Positions 34,114 through 42,982 of a stretch of 64,000 nucleotides of DNA are shown piece by piece. Position 1 is the first letter of the stretch. Each line of letters starts with the position of its first letter. Under the pieces are notes generated by a model. It saw nothing but the letters and a program-made list of their open reading frames with translations. It had not been told where the DNA came from and searched no databases. Source of the DNA: Klebsiella quasivariicola (GTDB lineage: Bacteria > Pseudomonadota > Gammaproteobacteria > Enterobacterales > Enterobacteriaceae); the NCBI RefSeq assembly GCF_002269255.1, contig NZ_CP022823.1:186001-250000 (forward strand), read 5' to 3'. Position numbers and translations under genes: made by a program.

Positions 34114-35085
34114 TTACTTAACCTGCGGATTGACGCAGTTTTTCTCAACGTTACCGTTCAGGGCATCGATCAGGTTGTCCACCGCGCAGGCCGCCATGTT
34201 GTAGCGCGTCTCATGGGTGGCGGAGCCGATATGCGGCAGCGCGACAACGTTTGACAGGCTCAGCAGCGGAGAGTCCTTGGCCAGCGGTTCGTGCTCGAAC
34301 ACATCGAGACCGGCAGCGTGAATTTCCCCGGCCTGCAGGGCGGCGATCAGCGCCTGTTCATCCACCACCGGGCCGCGCCCGGCGTTGATGAAGATGGCGG
34401 AGGATTTCATTTTGGCAAACTGCGCCTGACCGAACAGATGGTGCGTCTCTTCGCTCAGAGGCAGGATCAGGCAGACGAAATCGGCTTCCTGCAGCAGGGT
34501 ATCGAGATCGCAATAGCGGGCGTTGAAGCGCTCTTCCGCCTGCGGATGCTGGCGGCGCGCGTTATACAGGATCGGCATGCCGAACCCGAAGTGGGCGCGC
34601 TGCGCCAGCGCCATACCGATACGGCCCATGCCGACGATACCTAAGGTTTTATGGTGCACGTCGGTACCGAACCAGTCCGGGCCAATGCTCTTCGTCCATT
34701 CACCCGCTTTCACGCGTTCAGCGACCTCAACCACCCGGCGGGCGGTGCTCAGCACCAACGCCATAACCGTATCGGCGACGGTCTCGGTCAGTACGGTCGG
34801 GGTATGCATCAGCAGCACCCGGCGGGCGTTCAGCGCCTCGACGTCGAAATTGTCATAGCCAACTGAAACCGTGGAGGTCGCACGCAGCTTCGGCATTTTC
34901 TCCAGCAGCGCGGCGTCAACCTTTTCACTGGAGCCCAGGAGGCCTTCAGCCTGGGCAAAGGCCTCTGCGTGCTGCGAAACGGTTTCCGGCCGCAGGTTTT
35001 TCACCTGAGTGACGGAAAAGTGCTCCTCCAGACGCTGTAGCAGGTCGTCGGGAAGTGTTTTATAGAGAATGACAGACGGCTTCAT
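34114..35085 (-). CDS. ghrB: GhrB, 2-ketoaldonate / hydroxypyruvate reductase (KguD role)
   Basis: This 323-residue D-2-hydroxyacid dehydrogenase has the Rossmann motif GIVGMGRIGMALAQ (about 147-160), the Arg-containing loop NAGRGPVVDEQAL (about 230) and the catalytic His in LPHIGSATHET (about 280). GhrB/TkrA reduces glyoxylate, hydroxypyruvate and 2-ketogluconate. Here the gene lies only 24 bp after kguT. It therefore probably acts as KguD, reducing 2-keto-6-phosphogluconate to 6-phosphogluconate in the kgu operon (inference). In E. coli it stands next to yiaF without kgu genes. Confidence 0.92.
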   Translation of the reverse strand: MKPSVILYKTLPDDLLQRLEEHFSVTQVKNLRPETVSQHAEAFAQAEGLLGSSEKVDAALLEKMPKLRATSTVSVGYDNFDVEALNARRVLLMHTPTVLTETVADTVMALVLSTARRVVEVAERVKAGEWTKSIGPDWFGTDVHHKTLGIVGMGRIGMALAQRAHFGFGMPILYNARRQHPQAEERFNARYCDLDTLLQEADFVCLILPLSEETHHLFGQAQFAKMKSSAIFINAGRGPVVDEQALIAALQAGEIHAAGLDVFEHEPLAKDSPLLSLSNVVALPHIGSATHETRYNMAACAVDNLIDALNGNVEKNCVNPQVK

Positions 35086-35109
35086 GCGAATCTCCGTAGT
35101 GTGAGTCGT

Positions 35110-36390
35110 TCAGGCGTGATGAGCGCCAAGTGGAAGGTTTTGATTATTAGCAGGCTTAACAATCAAAGTCAGCCATACTGAGGCGAAAAGCGCCACCCCC
35201 ATGAAAATATAGGAAGCTGCGGGGCTGCCGGTGGCACCGTTCAGGTAGCCGACAAACCACGAGCCGAAGAAGGAGCCCAGGGCGCCCATACTGTTGATCA
35301 GCGCCATGGCCCCACCGGCGACGTTGCGCGGCAGCATTTCCGGAATAATGGCGAAGAAGGGGCCGTAAGGGGCATACATTGCCGCACCGGCCACCACCAG
35401 CAGGGTGTAAGAGACCCAGAAGTGGTTGGCGCCGACCGCCCAGGAGCCGATGAAGGCCAGTCCGCCAATCAGCAGCAGCGGCCAGACGAACAGTTTGCGG
35501 TTCTGCAGCTTATCGGAGGCCCAGGAAACCACGATCATGGCGATAGTGGCCGCCAGGTACGGGACGGAAGAGAGCCAGCCCACTTCCACCATCCCCATAT
35601 TCTCACCGCCGCTGCGGATAATCGACGGCAGCCACAGTACAAAGCCGTATACGCCGATACTCCAGGCAAAGTACTGGGCACAGAGCAGGATCACGTTGCG
35701 GGAGCGGAAGGCCTCGCCATAGTTACGCACCGCTTTGATGCCCTGCTGTTCACGATCCAGTTGTTCCTGCAGCGCGGCTTTTTCACTCTCTGCCAGCCAG
35801 CCCACCTGTGATGGTTTGTCTTTTACCAGCACCCACCAGCAGAAGGCCCAGATCACCGCCGGGATGCCTTCGAAGATGAACATTTCCCGCCAGCCAAAAG
35901 CCTGAATCAGATAGCCGGAGACCACCGACATCCACAGGACCGTCACCGGGTTACCGAGGATCAGGAAGGTGTTAGCGCGAGAACGCTCTGATTTAGTGAA
36001 CCAGTTGCTGATATAGATAAGCATCGCCGGCATCACCGCGGCTTCGACGACGCCGAGGATAAAGCGAATCGCCGCCAGCGCCGGAATATTATGCACAATA
36101 CCGGTCAGCGAGGCGCAACCGCCCCACAGGATCAGGCAGATAAAGATCAGTTTGCGAACGCTGCGGCGCTCTGCATAGATAGCGCCGGGGATCTGGAAGA
36201 AGAAGTAGCCGAGGAAAAACAGGGCCCCCAGCAGGGAAGAGATCCCCTTGGTGATCCCCAGATCTTCGGTAATGCCAGCCGCGGAGGCGAAGCTGAAATT
36301 GGCACGGTCGAGGTACGCCAGGCTGTACGTGATAAACACGATTGGCATGATGTACCACCAGCGTTTCGTTGCATTTGTTGAATTATTCAT
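35110..36390 (-). CDS. kguT: KguT, 2-ketogluconate MFS transporter
   Basis: This 426-residue major facilitator of the anion:cation symporter (ACS) type has 12 segments. TM1 is followed by YLDRANFSFASAAG, the D-R-x-N motif of hexuronate/2-ketogluconate permeases; KSERSRANTFLILGNPVT (about 125-142) is the second family motif. Proximity to kguK and kguE points to 2-ketogluconate as substrate. It shares a family with yiaX2 in this window but not close sequence. A small hairpin (CGTCCGT...ACGGACG, 36420-36437) lies between kguK and this gene. Confidence 0.88.
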   Translation of the reverse strand: MNNSTNATKRWWYIMPIVFITYSLAYLDRANFSFASAAGITEDLGITKGISSLLGALFFLGYFFFQIPGAIYAERRSVRKLIFICLILWGGCASLTGIVHNIPALAAIRFILGVVEAAVMPAMLIYISNWFTKSERSRANTFLILGNPVTVLWMSVVSGYLIQAFGWREMFIFEGIPAVIWAFCWWVLVKDKPSQVGWLAESEKAALQEQLDREQQGIKAVRNYGEAFRSRNVILLCAQYFAWSIGVYGFVLWLPSIIRSGGENMGMVEVGWLSSVPYLAATIAMIVVSWASDKLQNRKLFVWPLLLIGGLAFIGSWAVGANHFWVSYTLLVVAGAAMYAPYGPFFAIIPEMLPRNVAGGAMALINSMGALGSFFGSWFVGYLNGATGSPAASYIFMGVALFASVWLTLIVKPANNQNLPLGAHHA

Positions 36391-36494
36391 AGGCTTGCCT
36401 CTGTCAATGAGGAGACATACGTCCGTCGAAACGGACGCTGCTGTGCCGCGCTGCAGGTAGGGTACAGGACGGCTGTTATCGTTGCGTAGAAAAG

Positions 36495-37430
36495 TTACTC
36501 GCCCAGCGCGTCGCGAGTGGGCAGCCCCTCGCTGTCGCCCTGGACCTGAATCGCCAGCGAACCGATTTTATTGCCGCGGTTCACCGCCTGAAGCAGGGTT
36601 TTGCCTTCCAGCAGGGCGCTAATCACCCCGACGGCAAAGCCGTCGCCGGCGCCGACGGTATCGACGACGTTATCGACTTTAATCGCATCAACCGTTCCCT
36701 GTTCGCCGCTGGCGCTCTTGAACCAGGCGCCGTCGCAACCCGTTTTAATGACCACCGCTTTGACGCCACGGGAGAGATAGAAATCGGCAATCCCATCCGG
36801 AGTCTGCTGGCCGGTAAGAATCACGCCCTCTTTTAAGCCTGGCAAAACCCAGTCAGCCTGGAAGGCGAGACGGTTGAGTTTCTCCACCATCTCGGCTTCG
36901 CTTTTCCACAGCACCGGGCGCAGATTGGGGTCGAAAGAGAGGGTTTTTCCCTCGGCTTTCATTACCTTCGCCGCATGCTCGAGCAGCGCATATGAGCTTT
37001 CAGAGAGCGCGGCGGCCACGCCGCTCAGGTGCAGATGGCGGGCGCTGGTGAAGTAGTCGGCGCGAAAATCATCCGGCGACAGATGGCTGGCGGCAGAGCC
37101 TTTGCGGAAATACTCCACAATGGGATCGGTTCCATTTTCGACTTTCGATTTCATCTGGAAACCGGTAGCGAAGCGGTTGTCGATGGCGACAGCGTGGCTA
37201 TCGATCCCCTCTTTCGCCAGCGCATTGAGCACAAAGCGACCAAAACTGTCGTTGCCGACGCGGCTCACCCAGCCGACCTTCAGACCCAGACGGGCGAGGC
37301 CGGTGGCGACGTTTAGCTCGGCCCCGGCGACGCGTTTCATGAAATGCTCCACCTCGGCCAGGTCGCCGGTCTCGGTGGCGACAAACATGGCCATGGCTTC
37401 GCCGATGGTGATGACATCTAAATTTTCCAC
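36495..37430 (-). CDS. kguK: KguK, 2-ketogluconate kinase (PfkB family)
   Basis: This 311-residue ribokinase/PfkB-family kinase has the N-terminal substrate motif RVAGAELNVATGLARLG (about 33-49) and the C-terminal catalytic signature DTVGAGDGFAVGVISAL (about 252-268, catalytic Asp in GAGD). It phosphorylates 2-ketogluconate to 2-keto-6-phosphogluconate. KdgK (2-keto-3-deoxygluconate kinase) is a close relative; the operon with kguE and kguT favours KguK. It starts 3 bp after the kguE stop, so the two are likely translationally coupled. Confidence 0.87.
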   Translation of the reverse strand: MENLDVITIGEAMAMFVATETGDLAEVEHFMKRVAGAELNVATGLARLGLKVGWVSRVGNDSFGRFVLNALAKEGIDSHAVAIDNRFATGFQMKSKVENGTDPIVEYFRKGSAASHLSPDDFRADYFTSARHLHLSGVAAALSESSYALLEHAAKVMKAEGKTLSFDPNLRPVLWKSEAEMVEKLNRLAFQADWVLPGLKEGVILTGQQTPDGIADFYLSRGVKAVVIKTGCDGAWFKSASGEQGTVDAIKVDNVVDTVGAGDGFAVGVISALLEGKTLLQAVNRGNKIGSLAIQVQGDSEGLPTRDALGE

Positions 37431-37433
37431 GGC

Positions 37434-38183
37434 TTAATCCTCACGTAACAGGTTGACGTAGCGGCGGGTCACGGCCGTCAGGTCATGGCCAGTGAGCGGA
37501 AACTCGATTCCGCGCGGCGCGTCGGCGGGAAGATTATCGAGCAGGGCCAGCCAGCGGGCAGAGGCCTGATCCGGCGGTACTGCGCGGAATTTCTCATGAT
37601 GAGGCTCCGCCGCTTTAACATGAATATAGCTGACCGCTGGCGCAAGATGGCGGGCCGCCTCTTCCGGCGAGTCGCCGACCCACAGCCAGTTGCCCATATC
37701 AAAGGTGAGGGTGACCGGCAGCTGATGGACCCGGCAGGCGGCTTTGAAGCGCTGCATCGGCGCCAGCTGGCCGCAGTCGGTCTGGTCATTTTCCACCACC
37801 AGCGCCATGCCGCTGTCGCTGAGAATATCGCGCAGGGTGTCCAATTGTTGATTGTGGAGGAAATGGCCAAGAGAGAGTTTCAGCCACAGGGCATTCAGGG
37901 TCTGTGCTTCCGCGAGCAGCGCCGGGAGATCCGGGTTGAGCTCGCCGTTGTCAGTGAACAGCGCCTGCGGCGCGGAGTAACAGGCCAGCAGGCCATGGTG
38001 CTCAATGGCGGCTGCCAGCGCTGGCAGGGCGTTGAGCTCGTGCGCGCTGAACAGTTCGCGGCGGATTTCGACGCCGTCCGCGCCAGCGTCGGCGATAAAC
38101 GGCAGGACGGCGGCCTGCCCGCCTAAGGATTTAACATGGTCGTTACCATACGCAGCGGTAACGACAATAATTTTTCTGGCCAT
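37434..38183 (-). CDS. kguE: KguE, sugar-phosphate isomerase/epimerase-like protein
   Basis: This 249-residue TIM barrel of the AP-endonuclease-2 family has GADGVEIRRELFS (about 34-46), ALVVENDQTDCG with a metal-ligand Glu (about 127-138), LTFDMGNWLWVGD (about 159-171), YIHVKAAEPHHEKFRAVPP (His ligand), and GIEFPLTG near the end. KguE is part of Pseudomonas kgu operons, where its exact chemistry is unclear; it may be an epimerase or hydrolase of 2-ketogluconate or its phosphate. It is the first structural gene after the LacI-type regulator. Confidence 0.87.
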   Translation of the reverse strand: MARKIIVVTAAYGNDHVKSLGGQAAVLPFIADAGADGVEIRRELFSAHELNALPALAAAIEHHGLLACYSAPQALFTDNGELNPDLPALLAEAQTLNALWLKLSLGHFLHNQQLDTLRDILSDSGMALVVENDQTDCGQLAPMQRFKAACRVHQLPVTLTFDMGNWLWVGDSPEEAARHLAPAVSYIHVKAAEPHHEKFRAVPPDQASARWLALLDNLPADAPRGIEFPLTGHDLTAVTRRYVNLLRED

Positions 38184-38231
38184 CGCGCTCTTACTCCCGG
38201 CGTTTGTTGCTTAATCTCCTTATTACGCTAG

Positions 38232-38247
38232 ATGGTATCGGTTCCAT
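38232..38247. promoter_or_regulatory. Candidate LacI-type operator upstream of kguE
   Basis: ATGGTATCGGTTCCAT is a 16-bp palindrome matching its reverse complement at 12 of 16 positions, with a central CG as in LacI/PtxS-family operators. It lies 49 bp upstream of the kguE start, between the regulator gene and the operon. Confidence 0.5.
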
Positions 38248-38294
38248 AAGAAAGGACGAGATGTTTAATTTATGATCGCCATCACGAAGGAACG

Positions 38295-39311
38295 TTAACG
38301 GGAAGTTGAGCCGCGGACGATAAGTTCTCCGGAGAAGACCCGCTCGCAGATTGGATCGTTCGTGCCCGCAATGCGCCGAATCACCTGTTCCACCGCCGCG
38401 TAGCCGATCTGCCATGTTGGTTGTTTGAGAGTAGTGATACCGACGCCCGCCAGCTCGGCCCACTCCAGTTCGTCGAAGCCCAGCAGGCCGATATCGCTGC
38501 CCCAGATCAGGCCGACGCGCTTCAGGGCGCGGGCCACCTGCAGCGTCAGCGCGCCGTTGGCGGAGATGACCGCTTTGCGCATCCCGCGGTGGCGGGCATG
38601 GAACTGGCGCAGGACATTATCCAGCATCGCGCCGTCGTTGAGCTGCACCTCGGCGTTTTCGGCCACCACGCCGTGATGGCGGGCGAGCGTGGCGCGGAAG
38701 GCGCTCAGGCGCTCGCGGCGGGTATTCACCGAGCCCAACGGTTCGCTGAGAAACAGGATGGCCTCAAACCCTTTTTCCACCAGGTGTTCGGTGGCAGTGG
38801 TGGCCGCCTGGGCGTTATCAAGCCCGACCACATCGCAGGCGAAATCGGGAATTTTACGGTCAATCAGCACCATCGGCAGGGCCGACTGCTGCAGGCGGTT
38901 CAGGCCATCCTCACGCATGCCGACCGCGTTGACCACGATGCCCTCCACCTGGTAGCTGCGCAGCAGGTCGAGGTAGTGCAGCTCCTGATCCAGCTCATTA
39001 TTCGTATTACACACCAGCAGGGTGAAACCTTTTTCCCGACAGGCCGCTTCAATGCCGCTCATCACATTGACCGAGTAGGGATTGGTGATATCGGCGATGA
39101 TCAGGCCGATAAGGCGGGTTCGGCCGTGCTTGAGGCCGCGGGCCATCAGGCTGGGGCGATAGTCGAGTTCGGCAATGGCTTTTTCAATACGAGATAACAG
39201 GTCGTCGGAAAGCAGATGCTTTTCGCCGTTAAGATAACGTGAAATGCTGGTTTTGCCGGTCTTTGCGGCTTTCGCCACATCGCTGATAGTTGCACGCGCC
39301 GCTTTCGCCAT
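38295..39311 (-). CDS. LacI-family regulator of the kgu operon (PtxS-like)
   Basis: This 338-residue LacI-family repressor has an N-terminal HTH (ATISDVAKAAKTGKTSISRY, about 7-26), a hinge (YRPSLMARGLKHGRTRLIG), and a periplasmic-binding-like effector domain ending with the typical TTLKQPTWQIGYAAVEQVIR. PtxS controls kguE-K-T-D in Pseudomonas by sensing 2-ketogluconate. The same neighbours and an operator-like palindrome suggest the same role here. The gene is upstream in the same direction, 111 bp from kguE. GntR-type LacI proteins are an alternative label. Confidence 0.85.
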   Translation of the reverse strand: MAKAARATISDVAKAAKTGKTSISRYLNGEKHLLSDDLLSRIEKAIAELDYRPSLMARGLKHGRTRLIGLIIADITNPYSVNVMSGIEAACREKGFTLLVCNTNNELDQELHYLDLLRSYQVEGIVVNAVGMREDGLNRLQQSALPMVLIDRKIPDFACDVVGLDNAQAATTATEHLVEKGFEAILFLSEPLGSVNTRRERLSAFRATLARHHGVVAENAEVQLNDGAMLDNVLRQFHARHRGMRKAVISANGALTLQVARALKRVGLIWGSDIGLLGFDELEWAELAGVGITTLKQPTWQIGYAAVEQVIRRIAGTNDPICERVFSGELIVRGSTSR

Positions 39312-39414
39312 GGTGGCTTCCTTTGCTGAAAATCTGCCAACACCTTAGCGCGAAAAATAGCGATATCAAGCATTTTGCCCGGCAGAGCGGCTGCCGGGCG
39401 ACATGAGTATGCGC

Positions 39415-40077
39415 TTACTGTAGCGGGCTGAGGGTGATTTCCACGCGACGGTTCTGCGCTTTGCCTTCCGCCGTGCTGTTGCTGGCGATCGGGTTCGCCG
39501 GCCCCATGCCGGTGGTGCGAATGCGGTTGGCGGCCACGCCCTGGGTGATCAGGGCGCTGGCGACGCTGTCCGCACGCTGCTGCGACAGGCGCATATTCAG
39601 ATCCTTGCTGCCGGTGCTGTCGGTGTAGCCGACCACGTTAACGGCGGTTTTCTCATACTCTTTCAGCACCATGGCCACGCCGGTCAGGGTGTTGGCGCCG
39701 GCCGGTTTCAGGTTGGCGCTGTTGCTGTCAAAGGTGACGTTATTCGGCATGTTCAGCACGATATTGTCGCCATTTCGCGTCACGCTGACGCCGGTTCCCT
39801 GCATTTTTTCCCGCAGTTTCGCTTCCTGCACGTCCATGTAGTAACCGATGCCGCCGCCGACGGCCGCCCCGGCCGCCGCACCGATCAGCGCGCCTTTGCC
39901 GCGATCGTGTTTGGAAGAGGAAAGCGCGCCAATGCCTGCGCCCACTAAAGAGCCAATGCCTGCGCCAATACCGGATTTCCCCGCTTCACGCTCACCGGTA
40001 TAGGGGTTGGTGGTGCAGCCAGAAATCGCCAGGGTGCCGCTGACCAGCGCCGCAATCATAAGTACGCGTTTTTTCAT
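39415..40077 (-). CDS. yiaD: YiaD, OmpA-family outer membrane lipoprotein
   Basis: This 220-residue lipoprotein has the lipobox ISGC (Cys-21) and a glycine-zipper segment (about 33-85, SGIGAGIGSLVGAGIGALSS and GALIGAAAGAAVGGGIGYYM). A C-terminal OmpA-like peptidoglycan-binding domain carries the diagnostic NVVGYTDSTGSKDLNMRLSQ (about 148) and RRVEITLSP. It is expected to anchor the outer membrane to peptidoglycan; E. coli YiaD suppresses bamD defects when overproduced. Its length is normal. A GC hairpin GCCCGGCAG...CTGCCGGGC (39377-39399) lies after the stop. Confidence 0.95.
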   Translation of the reverse strand: MKKRVLMIAALVSGTLAISGCTTNPYTGEREAGKSGIGAGIGSLVGAGIGALSSSKHDRGKGALIGAAAGAAVGGGIGYYMDVQEAKLREKMQGTGVSVTRNGDNIVLNMPNNVTFDSNSANLKPAGANTLTGVAMVLKEYEKTAVNVVGYTDSTGSKDLNMRLSQQRADSVASALITQGVAANRIRTTGMGPANPIASNSTAEGKAQNRRVEITLSPLQ

Positions 40078-40242
40078 TTAATGTCCTTAATCCTTTTTAT
40101 TCTTTGTCACAGCGAACGTGACGGTTGATTATGACGCGCGATTACGTAGAAAATTCCCCGGATACCATCTCATTTTGTAAATAACATTGAACGGTGCCCA
40201 TCACGCCGTCACACACCTGCATTCGCTGACCAGGAGCCGCCC

Positions 40243-42573
40243 TTGCCAACCTCATCTGCAACCAAAACCATCTTAACCGCCGCCCACTGGGGACCGATGC
40301 TGGTGGAAACGGACGGAGAAAACGTCCTCTCCTCTCGCGGCGCGCTGGCGACGCCGTTTGCCAATTCGCTGCAAACGGCGGTACGCGACCAGGTCCACAG
40401 CAAAACTCGCGTGCGCTACCCAATGGTGCGCAAAGGCTTTCTTGCTTCACCGGACCACCCTCAGGGGATCCGCGGTCAGGATGAATTCGTGCGGGTGAGC
40501 TGGGATCAGGCGCTGGATCTGATCGATGCCCAGCACCGCCGCATTCGCGACAGCTACGGCCCGGCCTCCATTTTTGCCGGCTCCTACGGCTGGCGCTCTA
40601 ACGGTGTCCTGCATAAGGCGGCGACGCTGCTGCAGCGCTATATGAGCCTGGCGGGCGGCTATACTGGCCATCTTGGCGATTATTCCACCGGCGCGGCGCA
40701 GGCGATCATGCCTTACGTCGTGGGCGGCAATGAGGTGTATCAGCAGCAGACCAGCTGGCCGCTGGTGCTCGAGCATAGCGAGGTGGTGGTGCTGTGGAGC
40801 GCCAATCCGCTGAACACGCTGAAAATTGCCTGGAACGCCTCCGATGAGCAGGGGATCCCGTGGTTTGACCGGTTGCGTCAGAGCGGCAAGCGTCTGATCT
40901 GCATCGATCCCATGCGATCGGAAACCGTCGATTTCTTTGGCGACGCGATGGAGTGGATCGCCCCGCATATGGGCACCGACGTCGCGCTGATGCTGGGGAT
41001 CGCCCATACGCTGGTGGAGAATGGCTGGCAGGATGATGATTTCCTTACCCGCTGCACCAGCGGCTACGACATTTTTGCCCGCTATCTGACCGGAGAAAGC
41101 GACGGTGTGGCGAAAACCGCCGACTGGGCGGCGGCGATCTGCGGCGTTGAAGCAGATAAGATCCGCGAACTGGCGAAACTTTTTCACGAAAACACCACCA
41201 TGCTGATGGCCGGCTGGGGCATGCAGCGCCAGCAGTTTGGCGAACAAAAACACTGGATGCTGGTCACCCTGGCCGCCATGTTGGGGCAGATTGGCACCCC
41301 CGGGGGCGGGTTTGGTCTTTCCTACCATTTCGCCAACGGCGGTAACCCAACGCGCCGCGCGGCGGTGCTGGGATCGATGCAGGGGAGCGTGGCGGGCGGT
41401 GTGGACGCCGTAGAGAAGATCCCGGTCGCGCGGATCGTCGAGGCGCTGGAAAATCCGGGGGCGGAGTATCAGCACAACGGCATGGCGCGGCGCTTCCCGG
41501 ATATTCGCTTTATCTGGTGGGCCGGCGGGGCCAACTTTACTCATCATCAGGACACCAACCGGCTAATTCAGGCGTGGCAGAAACCGGAGCTTATCGTCAT
41601 TTCCGAATGCTTCTGGACCGCCGCCGCGCGCCATGCCGATATCGTCCTGCCGGCGACCACCTCGTTTGAGCGCAACGATCTGACCATGACCGGGGATTAC
41701 AGCAATCAGCATCTGGTGCCGATGAAGCAGGTGGTCGCCCCGCGCGATGAAGCGCGCGACGATTTCGCAGTCTTTGCCGACCTCAGCGAACGCTGGGAGG
41801 CGGGTGGTCGCGAACGCTTCACCGAAGGGAAGCGTGATTTGCAGTGGCTGGAGACCTTCTATCAGCTGGCCGCCCGGCGCGGCGCCCAGCAGCAGGTGAC
41901 GTTGCCGCCGTTTGCCGAATTCTGGCAGGCTAACCAGCTGATTGAGATGCCGGAGGAGCCGGAGAATGCCCGTTTTGCCCGCTTCGCCGCCTTCCGCGCC
42001 GATCCCCAGGCCAACCCGCTGAAAACGGCGAGCGGTAAAATTGAGATCCACTCGCCGACCATCGCCGCCTTTGGCTACGCCGACTGCCCGCCGCACCCGA
42101 TGTGGCTGGAGCCCGACGAGTGGCACGGCAACGCTGAAGACGGGCAGCTACAGCTGCTGTCGGCCCATCCGGCTCATCGCCTGCACAGTCAGCTGAACTA
42201 CTCCGCGCTGCGCGAACGCTATGCCGTCGCCGGGCGCGAACCGTTGACTATTCATCCGCAGGATGCGCAGGCGCGCGGGATTGCCGATGGCGATCTGGTG
42301 CGGGTGTGGAACGCCCGCGGCCAGGTGCTGGCCGGCGCGGTGGTGACGGAGGGGATCCGCCCGGGCGTGATTTGCCTGCATGAAGGGGCGTGGCCCGACC
42401 TGGATCCGCAGGTGGGCATTTGCAAAAACGGGGCGGTGAACGTGTTGACTAAAGATATCCCGACATCCCGGCTCGGCAACGGCTGCGCCGGTAACACCGC
42501 CCTGGCGTGGCTGGAGAAATATACCGGCCCGGCGCTGCCGCTTACGGCATTTGATCCGCCGGCCAGCGCATAA
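40243..42573 (+). CDS. bisC: Biotin sulfoxide reductase (BisC)
   Basis: This 776-residue molybdopterin-guanine-dinucleotide oxidoreductase of the DMSO-reductase family reduces biotin sulfoxide and methionine sulfoxide in the cytoplasm; no Tat signal is seen, as expected. GSYGWRSNGVLHKAATLLQR and LGDYSTGAAQAIMPYVVGG (Mo-ligand Ser, about 145) are the cofactor motifs, and NALWSANPLNTLK-type ISVVL text continues. The C-terminal cofactor segment is RLGNGCAGNTALAWLEKY. The start is a TTG at 40243 with AGGAG 6 nt before, giving the family N-terminus and LTAAHWGPMLVETDGE. Its 3' end overlaps that of yiaC by 32 bp. Confidence 0.94.
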   Translation: MPTSSATKTILTAAHWGPMLVETDGENVLSSRGALATPFANSLQTAVRDQVHSKTRVRYPMVRKGFLASPDHPQGIRGQDEFVRVSWDQALDLIDAQHRRIRDSYGPASIFAGSYGWRSNGVLHKAATLLQRYMSLAGGYTGHLGDYSTGAAQAIMPYVVGGNEVYQQQTSWPLVLEHSEVVVLWSANPLNTLKIAWNASDEQGIPWFDRLRQSGKRLICIDPMRSETVDFFGDAMEWIAPHMGTDVALMLGIAHTLVENGWQDDDFLTRCTSGYDIFARYLTGESDGVAKTADWAAAICGVEADKIRELAKLFHENTTMLMAGWGMQRQQFGEQKHWMLVTLAAMLGQIGTPGGGFGLSYHFANGGNPTRRAAVLGSMQGSVAGGVDAVEKIPVARIVEALENPGAEYQHNGMARRFPDIRFIWWAGGANFTHHQDTNRLIQAWQKPELIVISECFWTAAARHADIVLPATTSFERNDLTMTGDYSNQHLVPMKQVVAPRDEARDDFAVFADLSERWEAGGRERFTEGKRDLQWLETFYQLAARRGAQQQVTLPPFAEFWQANQLIEMPEEPENARFARFAAFRADPQANPLKTASGKIEIHSPTIAAFGYADCPPHPMWLEPDEWHGNAEDGQLQLLSAHPAHRLHSQLNYSALRERYAVAGREPLTIHPQDAQARGIADGDLVRVWNARGQVLAGAVVTEGIRPGVICLHEGAWPDLDPQVGICKNGAVNVLTKDIPTSRLGNGCAGNTALAWLEKYTGPALPLTAFDPPASA

Positions 42574-42982
42574 TCCAGGTCGGGTGCTGGGTATCGTCCT
42601 GCCATGCGCAGTCTTCAATCCGGAAGCCCTGCGCATGGTAGAAGCTGACCGCTGACTCGTTCTTCTGGTACACCTCAAGGCTAAGCCAGGCGTAGTGCTG
42701 CTTGACCTCATCCAGCAGCGCCCGCCCTATACCCTGGCGGATGGCGTCCGGCGCGACAAACAGCGCACCGACGAAACGCGACTCCAGCACACTGACAAAG
42801 CCTTTTAACTCGCCGTCCTGCTCCCAGACCCAGGTGCTGGCGGCGGGAAGATAGACATCCCGTACCACCGCGACGCTGTCGCGCCAGTAGCTTTCACTGA
42901 TAAAGGGATGGGCATGAATCGTGCTTTCCAGCCACAGGGCCAGCAGCGGAGCGGTATCTTTAGTGTCCCACTTGCGGATCAT
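42542..42982 (-). CDS. yiaC: YiaC, GNAT N-acetyltransferase
   Basis: This 146-residue GNAT acetyltransferase has the acetyl-CoA motif VAPDAIRQGIGRALLDEVKQ (about 79-98; Q/R-x-x-G-x-G/A) and the C-terminal LEVYQKNESAVSFYHAQGF strand. In E. coli, YiaC is reported to acetylate protein lysines. ATG 42982 gives the E. coli length; upstream codons lie inside tag. It overlaps tag by 23 bp at its start (coupled) and converges with bisC with a 32-bp tail-to-tail overlap. Confidence 0.92.
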   Translation of the reverse strand: MIRKWDTKDTAPLLALWLESTIHAHPFISESYWRDSVAVVRDVYLPAASTWVWEQDGELKGFVSVLESRFVGALFVAPDAIRQGIGRALLDEVKQHYAWLSLEVYQKNESAVSFYHAQGFRIEDCAWQDDTQHPTWIMRWPADQMP

